A DNA stretch of 64,000 bases from DRTC01 sp964521025 (GTDB lineage Bacteria > Cloacimonadota > Cloacimonadia > Cloacimonadales > TCS61). The notes beneath the pieces are model-generated. The model made no database searches and was not told where the DNA came from. It worked only from the letters and a program-made list of their open reading frames with translations. Position numbers and translations under genes: made by a program. Location of the stretch: positions 46,986 through 110,985 of the forward strand of contig CAZFPK010000005.1 in the NCBI GenBank assembly GCA_964521025.1, read 5' to 3'. Below, in pieces: positions 1 through 8,608 of the stretch (the first letter of the stretch is position 1; each line of letters opens with the position of its first letter).

Positions 1-2
1 AC

Positions 3-80
3 CCTGAAATAGATTTTAATGTAATTTATCATCTCGGTGAAAGTCAGGATACGGAAAAGATAAAATTCTTGAAATTATAA
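3..80 (+). CDS. 3' end of a gene that begins before the window (partial)
   Basis: Frame 3 is open from the first bases to a TAA at 78-80 and encodes a 25-residue tail ending in KIKFLKL. It is hydrophilic and looks like a helical C-terminus. The product cannot be named from so short a piece. The only reasons to call it coding are the open frame up to the window edge and the plausible residue composition, so chance is a real alternative. Confidence 0.3.
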   Translation, partial: PEIDFNVIYHLGESQDTEKIKFLKL

Positions 81-123
81 AAAAATTGACAATATTAAAA
101 TGCTTTTTAATTTTGATTAATGT

Positions 124-1443
124 TTGATTAAGATTGAAAGAAAAGGCAGTTCAAAAAAAGGAGGAGTAACGAGAATATCTGTTTTTATTCTATGCATGTT
201 AGTATTTGCTTCCATTTTGGCAGCTAATCCCAAAATCGAATTTATTCAAAACTTTGAAAACACTGACAACAAGGAAGTTGGAGAATTTGCCAGGGAAATC
301 AGTTCTCAAATTCGTGATCTTCGGGACCTTTATATTCTCGAAGTTCTCTATGAATATTGGGAAAACGATGCCTGGATTTATGAAGCGAAAGATATTTACA
401 CCTATGATGACGATGCTTACCCGATTGAGATCTTAACTCTTGCGTGGGTCGACGAAGATTGGCAGAATACTATGAGAATGGTCATGACCAACAATGCTGA
501 AGGTTATGTTGTTGAGATGTTATGGCAGATGTGGGAGCCTTCCTCTGAAATCTGGTTAGATGCGGCATTGATTTTATATACTTACGATGTTAATTGGAAT
601 ATGACGGAAATGCTTATCCAGATGTGGTTCGGTACCGAATGGATGAATTCCAGCAGATACACAATGACTTATAATACCGACAATAATCCAACTTATGTGT
701 TAATAGAAGAATGGGATTTCGTAGGTGGAACCGGTTGGCTCAATGATTCTCAGGAATTCTATTCGTACGATGGCTTATTTTTGGAAGAAATCCTGGAAGA
801 ATCATGGGAAAATGAAAGCGAATGGATCTGGTCTATCAAATACACTTACACAGAAGCAGGCAACTCTTTTCCGGCAACCAAACTGAGACAGAATTGGAAT
901 CTCCAGGCATGGATCAATGACCGTTATTCTCAATATACTTACGATGGTGATTGGAATGAAATTGAAGATTTCGAACAGAATTGGCAAAATGATAATTGGA
1001 TTAATTTCCAGACACATTATTCCACTTATGAAGACGGCAATATAATCGAACGGTTGACCATGGATTGGGAAGGTGGTAGAGAGTGGATTAACGGTTCGAG
1101 GGATACAATGACCTACGGAACTCTCGATGCGAAAGACAATACAATTTCTTTAAAAAATGAGAGCATTCTTTCCAATTATCCGAATCCTTTCTCTGCTTCA
1201 ACAACGATCTCTTATTTCACCGCAGAGAACACAGAGGACGCAGAGATTCTTATCTATAACCTGAAAGGACAGAAAATTAGAACTCTGGATAGCATTAACC
1301 CGGCAAAAGCGACGGAATCGCTTTCCCACATAACCTGGGACGGAAAAGATAAAAACGGATTCCCGGTTGCCAATGGAACTTACTTCTATAAACTGAAATC
1401 AGAAAAATATATAATAACCAAGAAAATGACCCTTCTTCGTTAG
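124..1443 (+). CDS. Secreted W/Y-rich repeat protein with C-terminal sorting domain
   Basis: The precursor has an N-terminal hydrophobic signal segment (VFILCMLVFASILAA). Roughly eight imperfect repeats of 35-45 residues follow, each with a W-x(4-7)-WI/WL core and a 'YTYD'-like strand, about residues 50-335. The last ~80 residues form a FlgD/T9SS type A-like sorting domain (NYPNPF, LKGQKIRTL, WDGKD, YFYKL). Such domains direct outer-membrane export and surface attachment in Bacteroidota and Cloacimonadota. The given start is TTG at 124, which has no Shine-Dalgarno. A strong GGAGG at 160-164 sits 4 nt before an in-frame ACG at 169, which would give M-R-I-S-V-F, a normal signal peptide start. 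The first ATG is at 196. The real start is therefore uncertain (ACG 169, or an ATG misread as ACG). The ligand or role of the repeats is unknown. Confidence 0.8.
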   Translation: MIKIERKGSSKKGGVTRISVFILCMLVFASILAANPKIEFIQNFENTDNKEVGEFAREISSQIRDLRDLYILEVLYEYWENDAWIYEAKDIYTYDDDAYPIEILTLAWVDEDWQNTMRMVMTNNAEGYVVEMLWQMWEPSSEIWLDAALILYTYDVNWNMTEMLIQMWFGTEWMNSSRYTMTYNTDNNPTYVLIEEWDFVGGTGWLNDSQEFYSYDGLFLEEILEESWENESEWIWSIKYTYTEAGNSFPATKLRQNWNLQAWINDRYSQYTYDGDWNEIEDFEQNWQNDNWINFQTHYSTYEDGNIIERLTMDWEGGREWINGSRDTMTYGTLDAKDNTISLKNESILSNYPNPFSASTTISYFTAENTEDAEILIYNLKGQKIRTLDSINPAKATESLSHITWDGKDKNGFPVANGTYFYKLKSEKYIITKKMTLLR

Positions 1444-1447
1444 TATC

Positions 1448-1601
1448 ACGATTCTCCGAATCGTTGTAATAAGGAAGCTCCGCTTCTTCCTATTTACTAA
1501 TAACATCCGGACTTTCTTTCAAAAGAATTGAATCGGAGATTCAAAATTATAAACGGAACAGAGTTCCGTGTTATGAAACATGCCAAATTTTAAAAATTTG
1601 G
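1448..1601. repeat. Cluster of five short hairpins in the 332-bp gap
   Basis: The gap 1444-1775 has no gene. It holds four small hairpins with different stems but the same geometry: 1448-1464 (7-bp stem, loop TCC), 1473-1490 (GAAGC/GCTTC, loop TCC), 1528-1544 (7-bp stem, loop GGA) and 1553-1569 (7-bp stem, loop AGA). A fifth palindrome at 1583-1601 has a 9-bp AT-rich stem. None has a T-tract typical of a terminator. Similar hairpins recur in other gaps of this window. The rest of the gap is AT-rich, with a TATACT box at 1694-1699 that could be a -10 element for the next gene. Confidence 0.75.
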
Positions 1602-1775
1602 TAAGTTTCGATACTTAATTCAAAAAAACATTTGACAGGGAAAAGACAAATAATTTCTTCGCTTTCGGAGTTTGAAAGAAGAAATATTTTGTTATACTTT
1701 TGAAGTAAGTCTTTATCTTTACCTGAAAAAACCTGACTTTTTTTATCTTTAAAAATACATTTTTAGGAGAAAAGG

Positions 1776-3398
1776 ATGAAGTTATTACTTCCAATCACAG
1801 TAGTATATTTGCTTTCCGCAAATATTCTGCTCGCAGAAACCGTGATTCCGGACGGTACGGAAATTTCCGGAAACTGGAATTTTGCAGGATCACCTTACAT
1901 TATCGAAGGTGAAGCAATTATCCCCGCAGAACAATCTTTAACTATCAATCCCGGAGTAACAATCAAGTTTCAAACAGGAGATGTTTTCAATTATGAGGAC
2001 CCTGATTTTGATTGCGGATTTTTCAGAGTAAACGGTGAATTAGAAGCCGTCGGCACTGGTCTCGATTCTATCATTTTTACTCGCTTGGGTGATGAAAATT
2101 ATTGGGGAGTTATTTATTTCTCCACATCTGCCGGCTCGAATTCTATCCTCAATTATTGCCATTTCGAATATGGAAATAAAATCACAAACTGTGCTGATAA
2201 TGACTTTTTGGGAGTTATCAGTTTTGATCAAGCAGAATGTTCGATAACAAATTCTTATTTTGGTAATAACAACTCCGGAGCTGTTTTCTGTACTAATTCT
2301 TCTTCTCCGGATATCACCAATAATATGATTATCGATAATGATTTCGGGATTAAATGTGAGAACAATTCGAATGCCTTTATTTCAGGTAATCACATCGAAT
2401 CAGGAATCGGTATCCTGGGTGAACAATCTTCTCCGACAATCACCAATAATATTATTCAGTGCACGATGATAGGTTTGGCATTCTGGACAGGAGCATCTCC
2501 CGTTATCACCAATAATACTATCCAGAACTGTGAATTATACGGATTATTCATTATGAACAACTCTACGGCATATCTTCATGAAAATCTTTTTGAAAATATG
2601 CAATGGGGCATTAATTGTCAAAATTCTAATGTAACCGGTTTCCGAAATGTCGTTTCTAATTGCCAGATAGGAATACAGATTTTTTATGACTCAAATTTCG
2701 ATATTGTTAACACAGTTGTCGCGAATTCCGTCGAGGGAATTAGAATCCATGATTCATCTGTTGCCATAGTTAATTCAATTAATTACAATAATGAGAATGA
2801 ATTTGTCATTCCGGATTGGAGTGATGGTATTTCCGCCACCATCTCCCATTCCCTGATCCAGGAAAATTCACTTCCGGAAGAAGTCATTGACAGCGGTTTT
2901 AATCTATTTGCAACTAATCCGCTTTTTATCGATCCGGAAAACGGGGATTATCATTTGCAGAACGATTCTCCCTGCATCGATGCCGGAACTGCTTTTTTTG
3001 AATGGGACGGACGCGTTGTCATTAATCTCGATGAAGATGATTATTTCGGAACCGCCCCTGATATCGGCGCCTTTGAACATACCGCATTAATAGCAAATGA
3101 CCACGAATTTGAACCACCTTCATCAGCATACAATTTATCAAATTATCCGAATCCTTTCAAACCTGCGACTACGATTTCTTTCTCGCTTCCTTTCGAGAGC
3201 AAAGTTAATCTAACTGTCTATAACATCAAAGGACAGATCGTGAAAACACTGGCAGACAGGGAATTTGATAAAGGAAATACTCAATTAATCTGGGACGGGA
3301 AAGATAATTCCGGAAGAAATGTCAGTGCCGGTATTTATTTCTATAAACTGACAACCGAGAGAAACTCTTTAACAAAGAAGATGATCCTGATGGAGTAA
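1776..3398 (+). CDS. Secreted right-handed beta-helix protein with C-terminal sorting domain
   Basis: A signal peptide (LLLPITVVYLLSANILLA, cut near AETVIP) is followed by a parallel beta-helix of the NosD/pectate-lyase-like kind, about residues 90-400. Its coils repeat 'SPxITNNxI' and 'IxNNTIxN' turns. A 'DPENGDYHLQNDSPCIDAG' segment is typical of the 'choice-of-anchor/right-handed parallel beta-helix repeat' proteins of this phylum. Residues ~455-540 are a FlgD/T9SS-type sorting domain (SNYPNPF, NIKGQIVKTL, WDGKDNSG, YFYKL). No catalytic Asp triad of a polysaccharide lyase can be assigned, so adhesion or glycan binding is as likely as hydrolysis. The start ATG follows AGGAGAAAAGG. A strong terminator lies 28 bp downstream. 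Confidence 0.88.
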   Translation: MKLLLPITVVYLLSANILLAETVIPDGTEISGNWNFAGSPYIIEGEAIIPAEQSLTINPGVTIKFQTGDVFNYEDPDFDCGFFRVNGELEAVGTGLDSIIFTRLGDENYWGVIYFSTSAGSNSILNYCHFEYGNKITNCADNDFLGVISFDQAECSITNSYFGNNNSGAVFCTNSSSPDITNNMIIDNDFGIKCENNSNAFISGNHIESGIGILGEQSSPTITNNIIQCTMIGLAFWTGASPVITNNTIQNCELYGLFIMNNSTAYLHENLFENMQWGINCQNSNVTGFRNVVSNCQIGIQIFYDSNFDIVNTVVANSVEGIRIHDSSVAIVNSINYNNENEFVIPDWSDGISATISHSLIQENSLPEEVIDSGFNLFATNPLFIDPENGDYHLQNDSPCIDAGTAFFEWDGRVVINLDEDDYFGTAPDIGAFEHTALIANDHEFEPPSSAYNLSNYPNPFKPATTISFSLPFESKVNLTVYNIKGQIVKTLADREFDKGNTQLIWDGKDNSGRNVSAGIYFYKLTTERNSLTKKMILME

Positions 3399-3426
3399 CT
3401 CGATCATCTTAATTGAACATTGAAAA

Positions 3427-3474
3427 TTGAGTCAAGGATTCAACCTGGTTGAAACCTTGACTCAAGTTTTTTTC
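3427..3474 (+). terminator. Rho-independent terminator
   Basis: An 11-bp perfect stem (TTGAGTCAAGG at 3427-3437 with CCTTGACTCAA at 3455-3465) carries an inner TTCAAC/GTTGAA extension and is followed by a run of seven T. It lies just after the beta-helix gene and before the next start at 3552. Confidence 0.85.
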
Positions 3475-3551
3475 AAAAAACAAGAATATTTTTCCCTTGC
3501 ATTTTTACTAATCTAAAAAAATATGAGTTATGATTTTAAGCGGAGGTTCAA

Positions 3552-5729
3552 ATGAAGAAGAAAATAATATTAATAATAACACTAACAATTTTATCGGTTT
3601 CTTTTTTATTCGGGAAATCGTATGGAGTTCTTTCCGGCAAAATAACCGATGAGAAAGGAAAACCGATCTCTTCTGCGAATGTTCATATCGAAGGATCAAA
3701 ATTCGGTAATCAAACCGATAAAGAAGGAAAATATATCATCAGAAAAATTCCCAAAGGAAAATATACGGTTTTATGTTCAGCAATTGGATATAGTTCTCAA
3801 AAAATTGTGAATGTTGTTATCAAAAAAAATGAGATCACGATTCTTAACATTTCCCTATCGAAAGAAGCTATTGGAACAGAAAGTTTAGATGAATTCGAAT
3901 ACGAACAGAAATTTATCAAAAAAAGAAGTTCAGGGAAAAAATTAAAAGCAAAAGATATCGAGGATATATCTGTCAATGATATAGAAGAAATTATTTCGAA
4001 GCAAGCTGGTGCAACTGTTTCAAATAAACCTAAAAAGAAAGAAAAACCTTTAGAAGGTGATGTCGAAGAAATCGAGATAATAGAAACCATCGAATCAACA
4101 ACTTTGGAAAAACCTGATGAAGAAACAATCGAATCTCCTGAAGATGAACTTTCAACTGAATTCGAAACACCAAAAGAAACCAAACCTTACCGGAAAAAGA
4201 TCGAACATCCGGGACTGAAAGCCGGTTTTGTCGATGATAACAAGCAGTATAATTATTTCCTGAGTTTTCTGGATGAATACCGGAAAAAAGTACAGCATCA
4301 TCCGGTTAATGTCGAAGAAAGGATTATCCTTAAAATTGTCGATCATATCGAGAAACCTCTGCCCAATGCTGAAGTTCGGATATTTGCAGAAGATGAACTA
4401 CTCGAACAAGGACTTTCTTATGCGGATGGTTCTTACTTGTTTTTCCCCTCTAAGTATCAAAATGATATAACTCAATTCGATGCAGTTGTAACTTATGACC
4501 AAAATGAAAAAGAATTTACTATCGATAGAAACGGGAAAAGGCATCTCGATCTGAAATTCGAGGATATCCATAAATTCGCTCCACAACAGATTCCGCTCGA
4601 TATTCTCTTTATCTTCGATACGACCGGCAGTATGAAAGAAGAGATCGATAAATTGAAACAAACCATCGAACTCATCAACCTGAACCTGGTTTCCATTTCC
4701 CCTGAATCCGATATTCGTTTCGGGATGGTTTTGTATAAAGATAAAAAGGACACCTTTATCACCAGGAAAATTCCGTTCACCGATAAATTGGAAGATTTCC
4801 AGACTGAATTAAATAAAGTGAAAGCATCCGGTGGAGGTGATAATCCGGAAGACCTGCAGACAGCACTACAGGTTTCCATGACTGAAACGGATTGGAGAGA
4901 AGATGCCGTCAAACTCGCTATTATCGTAACCGACGCTCCTCCACATCTCGATTACGACCAGGATTATACTTATGAAGATGCTGTTTATGATGCCAAACAA
5001 AAGGGGATCAAAATCTTCAGTATCGGAACAGGCGGCTTGAATATTAACGGAGAATATATCCTGCGTCAGATCTCCCAATATACCTACGCGAATTATGTTT
5101 TCCTGACTTATGGTGAAAAAGGGGATAGTGAGGGCGGTCGTCCCGGCAGTGTCAGTCATCATGTCGGAGCGAATTACGAGACGGATAAACTGGAAGCGAT
5201 CATTATCCAATTGGTAAAGAAAGAATTGAACTTTTACCTCGATAAACCGATCGAAGAGGATGGATACATCTCCGCGATCAAGATCGCAGATGAAGATAAG
5301 AGCGAGACTCTCGACAAACTTTTTGCTCTTGCCATTTCGCAGCTGGTCGATTATTCTTCAATCAATATTCCCAATCGAGTTCCGGCAGTTATTTCCCCGA
5401 TCCTGCAGGCAGATTCACATCAAACGGAATTAACGGAATATTTTACGACGAATTTGATGTATGCCTTTTCGATGAATGAAACCTTTCGAGCCATCGAGCG
5501 TTACGATATTCCAATCATTCTCGATGAATTAAAACTGCAGTTGGATAATCTTTTCGACCTGGAGGAAGCTGCCCGTTTGGGAGAATTTATCGGAGCAAAG
5601 ATGATGATCCTGGGAAAACTCTATACGAAAGAAAATAATTTCGAGTTATTCCTCAAACTCCTGAATGTGGAAACTGCAGAAATCTTATCCGTTACAAAAA
5701 CCGTGATCGATAAGGAACTCGGGATTTAA
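3552..5729 (+). CDS. Secreted chimera: CarboxypepD_reg, TonB-plug-like stub, VWA domain, CsgG-like C-terminus
   Basis: Residues 1-24 are a signal peptide. Residues 26-103 are a carboxypeptidase-regulatory-like beta-sandwich ('GKITDEKGKPISSANV'). Residues 133-157 (KAKDIEDISVNDIEEIISKQ) resemble the start of a TonB-receptor plug, but no plug or barrel follows. Residues 160-215 are acidic, low-complexity linker. Residues ~250-335 form a second sandwich. Residues ~348-550 are a von Willebrand A domain with the MIDAS motif D356-T-T-G-S. Residues ~620-725 look like the CsgG/FlgO fold (two-strand 'AKMMILGKLY...LFLKLLNVETAEIL' signature). I infer a periplasmic or surface metal-dependent binding protein. 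The start has AGCGGAGG 8 nt upstream. No neighbour suggests a ligand. Confidence 0.82.
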   Translation: MKKKIILIITLTILSVSFLFGKSYGVLSGKITDEKGKPISSANVHIEGSKFGNQTDKEGKYIIRKIPKGKYTVLCSAIGYSSQKIVNVVIKKNEITILNISLSKEAIGTESLDEFEYEQKFIKKRSSGKKLKAKDIEDISVNDIEEIISKQAGATVSNKPKKKEKPLEGDVEEIEIIETIESTTLEKPDEETIESPEDELSTEFETPKETKPYRKKIEHPGLKAGFVDDNKQYNYFLSFLDEYRKKVQHHPVNVEERIILKIVDHIEKPLPNAEVRIFAEDELLEQGLSYADGSYLFFPSKYQNDITQFDAVVTYDQNEKEFTIDRNGKRHLDLKFEDIHKFAPQQIPLDILFIFDTTGSMKEEIDKLKQTIELINLNLVSISPESDIRFGMVLYKDKKDTFITRKIPFTDKLEDFQTELNKVKASGGGDNPEDLQTALQVSMTETDWREDAVKLAIIVTDAPPHLDYDQDYTYEDAVYDAKQKGIKIFSIGTGGLNINGEYILRQISQYTYANYVFLTYGEKGDSEGGRPGSVSHHVGANYETDKLEAIIIQLVKKELNFYLDKPIEEDGYISAIKIADEDKSETLDKLFALAISQLVDYSSINIPNRVPAVISPILQADSHQTELTEYFTTNLMYAFSMNETFRAIERYDIPIILDELKLQLDNLFDLEEAARLGEFIGAKMMILGKLYTKENNFELFLKLLNVETAEILSVTKTVIDKELGI

Positions 5730-5998
5730 AACCGGACCCCGACCAAATTACGAGTTGAATCCATTTGTGAATCAATATTTGTCCACAATTGTAACATAAT
5801 TTTCACATATTAATTGCTGTAATAATAATATTGTCCATATAATTCTTTTTTCTCTTTATAATTACAACCTTAACACCTTAAAATAAAAGAAGATACAAAA
5901 CATTAATCTTTAGCGATATTAATCCTGATTTTGGCTTAAAAAATGCGTAATTAATGCTAAAGTTTTGAATTTTTAAATTCAAAAAGCGAGGTGAGATT

Positions 5999-6145
5999 AT
6001 GTGGCAGAATTTAGGAATTTTTCTCCCGGTATTCTTCCTGGTTTTCCTGCTTTTCCGGTTTTTTCGCGGATTAGCTAAATATAGAGATAATGTACATAAA
6101 ATTTTCCTCGACGAGGAAAAGAATCACAGCAAGATTTATTGTTAA
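5999..6145 (+). CDS. Small single-pass membrane protein (48 aa)
   Basis: ATG at 5999 follows GCGAGGTGAG (spacing about 6), and the frame closes with TAA at 6143. The product has one hydrophobic helix (residues 5-22, rich in F, L and V), then a basic RFFRGLAKYRD stretch and a charged tail. An intrinsic terminator lies 68 bp downstream, so it forms its own transcription unit. A near-perfect 22-bp AT-rich palindrome (5964-5985) sits just before the ribosome binding site and might be an operator. I do not recognise the family. Confidence 0.6.
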   Translation: MWQNLGIFLPVFFLVFLLFRFFRGLAKYRDNVHKIFLDEEKNHSKIYC

Positions 6146-6212
6146 TATCGCAGCTAAAATAAACTTTGCTCGCAAAGTTAGAATTTTTTGTAATAATTTC
6201 TCCTTTAAAGAT

Positions 6213-6237
6213 ACCCGGTGAAAGCCGGGTTTTTTTA
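6213..6237 (+). terminator. Rho-independent terminator after the small membrane protein
   Basis: Stem ACCCGG (6213-6218) and CCGGGT (6225-6230), loop TGAAAG, followed directly by a T run. The rest of the 391-bp gap 6146-6536 holds a degenerate copy of the 'TGTCATTCTGAGGAT' repeat (6439-6453, minus orientation) and a possible TATAAT -10 box at 6510-6515 for the next gene. Confidence 0.88.
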
Positions 6238-6438
6238 TTAAACCAAAATATCATTCCGAACTTTCTTACCGTTCATCCTCCAAGGAATTTTGAGAAACTC
6301 TTTCATCATCATATCTTTCTCCGAATTCATTAAATCTTGTATTCTCATGCTTTACTTACAAGATCAGGAATCCTCAACTTTGAACTTTTGGCAAACCTAT
6401 TTCTACTGCAGATTTTTTGGTAGAAATTCTATGTATGA

Positions 6439-6453
6439 ATCCTCAGAATGACA
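6439..6453 (-). repeat. Dispersed 'TGTCATTCTGAGGAT' repeat copy
   Basis: The 15-bp core reads ATCCTCAGAATGACA on the plus strand. Related cores occur at 8295-8304, 8329-8341 and 24195-24210, each followed or preceded by a degenerate 'GAAGAATCT/ATTTCT' stretch. They are all intergenic. I infer a non-coding interspersed repeat family. Confidence 0.6.
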
Positions 6454-6536
6454 TAAAAAATAAAAAAAACATTGCCTAAATAATTACTGAATAAAATTTA
6501 TAACCTGTATATAATTTTTAGAAATTTGGAGGAAAA

Positions 6537-7952
6537 ATGAACACTATTCCGGCAATTCAAAATGCTGATCTCAAAGGAAAGAAAGTGCTGCTCAGGGTCG
6601 ATCATAATGTTGTCAAAAAAGGTATAATTAAAGATACATACAGGATCGATGCTTCCCTGGAAACCATTAAATTTATTATTTCCAAACAGGGAAAACCGGT
6701 CATTATGTCGCATATCGGCAGACCTCTAAATAAGAAAACCGGCGAGATCGAAATTTCGGAGAAAACTTCAGTTCAACCGGTAGTGGAATATTTGAATAAG
6801 AAACTCGGGAAAAAATTCAAGACGGTTCGGATCAAAGATCAGATCTCAACAGGATTGGAAAGTCTCGAGTGTGTGAAAGATCTGAATAAAGAATTGGAAA
6901 AAGGCCTCATCGACGGTATTTACCTGCCGAATACACGCTGGTTCAAAGGAGAGGAATCAAAAGACAGAACAAAAACAGAATTCGGGAAGGAACTATCCCG
7001 GCTGGGAGATATTTTCATAAACGATGCTTTCGGATCATGGCAGCCGCATGCATCGACCATCGAACCGGCAAAACAGATCCCTTCTTTTGCCGGATTTTTG
7101 ATGCAGAAAGAAATCGAGAACCTGGAAAGGGTTCTTGATCCGAAAAGACCTCTTCTTGCTGTCGTTGCCGGAGCAAAATTCGATACTAAGATCAGACCGT
7201 TAACAGCTCTTCTTGATAAAGCAGATTATTTGATCATGGGCGGCGTTATTTATAATGCTTATCTTTGTGCGAAATATGGTCTTAAAATCAAAGGAATTAC
7301 GGATGAAGATATTTATGCTGCTCGGGATTTCATCGAACATTCGAGGAAATATCCCGGTAAGATAGTTGATCTTCCATACATCGTCGAATCAGATATCCCG
7401 GATGAAAAAATAGAAAAAAAAATGAGAAACCATAACATCTATACAATGAGAAAGAAAAAAAAATTAAATTATATTCTGGATGTTTCTCCCAAATCATTTG
7501 CCGTATCTACGATCAGGGATATTTTCAAAAATGCAAAAACTATTTTTGTGAATGCTGTTATGGGCTTGACTCCTTATTTCAACGAAGGAACCGTTGCTTT
7601 GAACAAAATCATCAATGAGAATAAAGAAGCAGTCAAACTTTTCGGTGGAGGCGATACACTCCAGGAATTTAAAACATTACTTCCTGAAATCTATAAAAAT
7701 GCTTTAGCTAATGAGAAATATTATTTCTTTACCGGTGGTGGAACCATCCTCAAAGCAATCGAACAGGATTCTTCTTTAGGTTTGGAACCGATTAAAGGAT
7801 TACTCAAAGGAAAAAGTAATTTTTATGAACGAAGATCCGGAATCGAGCGCAGATCAGGAAAAGAAAGAAGAATAAAACAAGTTCCCTGCGAATATAATAC
7901 AAGAAGCGGATTTGAAAGACGCGGCGGAAAAGACAGGAGAAAATCAAATTAA
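6537..7952 (+). CDS. Divergent phosphoglycerate kinase-like protein with Arg-rich tail
   Basis: The fold is that of phosphoglycerate kinase (3-phosphoglycerate + ATP <=> 1,3-bisphosphoglycerate + ADP). Visible motifs are RVDHN (D22, N24), R36, SHIGRP (H59, R62), 'PNTRWFKGEE', 'NDAFGSWQPHAST', 'AGAKFDTKI', 'GGGDT' and 'TGGGT'. It departs from the family: the substrate-binding Arg of 'AHRAHAS' is replaced (SWQPHAS), and 'GPMGVFE' has become 'NAVMGLTPYFNEG'. It runs to 471 residues against about 395-400, with a tail (~428-471) of RRSGxERRSGxERR-type repeats. It may be a paralogue with altered activity, and a canonical pgk may lie elsewhere. The start is the ATG after GGAGG. The next gene begins at the base after the stop. 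Confidence 0.85.
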   Translation: MNTIPAIQNADLKGKKVLLRVDHNVVKKGIIKDTYRIDASLETIKFIISKQGKPVIMSHIGRPLNKKTGEIEISEKTSVQPVVEYLNKKLGKKFKTVRIKDQISTGLESLECVKDLNKELEKGLIDGIYLPNTRWFKGEESKDRTKTEFGKELSRLGDIFINDAFGSWQPHASTIEPAKQIPSFAGFLMQKEIENLERVLDPKRPLLAVVAGAKFDTKIRPLTALLDKADYLIMGGVIYNAYLCAKYGLKIKGITDEDIYAARDFIEHSRKYPGKIVDLPYIVESDIPDEKIEKKMRNHNIYTMRKKKKLNYILDVSPKSFAVSTIRDIFKNAKTIFVNAVMGLTPYFNEGTVALNKIINENKEAVKLFGGGDTLQEFKTLLPEIYKNALANEKYYFFTGGGTILKAIEQDSSLGLEPIKGLLKGKSNFYERRSGIERRSGKERRIKQVPCEYNTRSGFERRGGKDRRKSN

Positions 7953-8294
7953 ATGATAATCGAATCATATTCTTTTGGGAAAATCATCATCGATGATGAA
8001 AAATATACATCCGACATAATTATTTTCCCGGAAAAAGTCAATTCAGCCTGGTGGCGCCGGGAAGGTCATTTCCTGCAGGATGTGGATATCAAGGAAGTCC
8101 TGAAACGAAAACCGGAAAAATTTATCATTGGTACCGGTTATTACGGGTATTTAAAAGTCGATAGAGAGTTAAAGAAAAAATTATCCGACATGGATATCAA
8201 AGCCTACTATGAAAAAACTCCCAAAGCAGTTGAAATGTATAATTCTCTAAATGATAAAAAAAATGTAATCGCTGCCCTGCATTTATCGTGTTGA
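7953..8294 (+). CDS. Mth938-like domain protein (DUF498/NDUFAF3 family)
   Basis: At 113 residues this is a full-length single-domain Mth938-like protein. Family marks visible are 'SYSFGKIIIDDEKY', 'WWRREGH', 'IIGTGYYGYLKV', 'KTPKAVEMYNSL' and the terminal 'VIAALHLSC'. The biochemical role in bacteria is unknown; the eukaryotic relative NDUFAF3 is a complex I assembly factor. ATG follows the pgk-like stop with no gap, so the two genes are likely translationally coupled and one operon. Confidence 0.88.
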   Translation: MIIESYSFGKIIIDDEKYTSDIIIFPEKVNSAWWRREGHFLQDVDIKEVLKRKPEKFIIGTGYYGYLKVDRELKKKLSDMDIKAYYEKTPKAVEMYNSLNDKKNVIAALHLSC

Positions 8295-8475
8295 TGTCAT
8301 TCTGTGTACTATGATGGAATATCTGAATTGTCATCCTGAGGTTTCTTACAAAGGAATTCTCACGAAGAATCTTCCGAGTGAGATTTACTTTTTACTTTTT
8401 CCAAAACTCCTGTTTGGGAACGAGATAAGAATTCTTCGTTGGAGATTCCTAATCTTGTAAGACAGGCAAGAGAAT
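8295..8475. repeat. Repeat-bearing gap with 'TGTCAT(T/C)CTG' cores and a hairpin
   Basis: The 314-bp gap before the symporter has no gene. It holds two copies of the TGTCATTCTG-type core (8295-8304 and 8329-8341). A hairpin at about 8400-8425 (CCAAAAC-TCCT-GTTTGGG) is followed by AACGAGATAAG, the same element seen at 15520, 17176 and 18439. Confidence 0.65.
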
Positions 8476-8608
8476 ACCAAGATTTAATGAATTTTAAGGA
8501 AGAGAAGATAATGGTGATATTCTAAAAATTCCTCGATAGAAAAGCAAGCAGATTACTTGGAATGATAGACAAAATACGCTTAAATGTTTGCAAGGAGGTT
8601 ACAGATCT

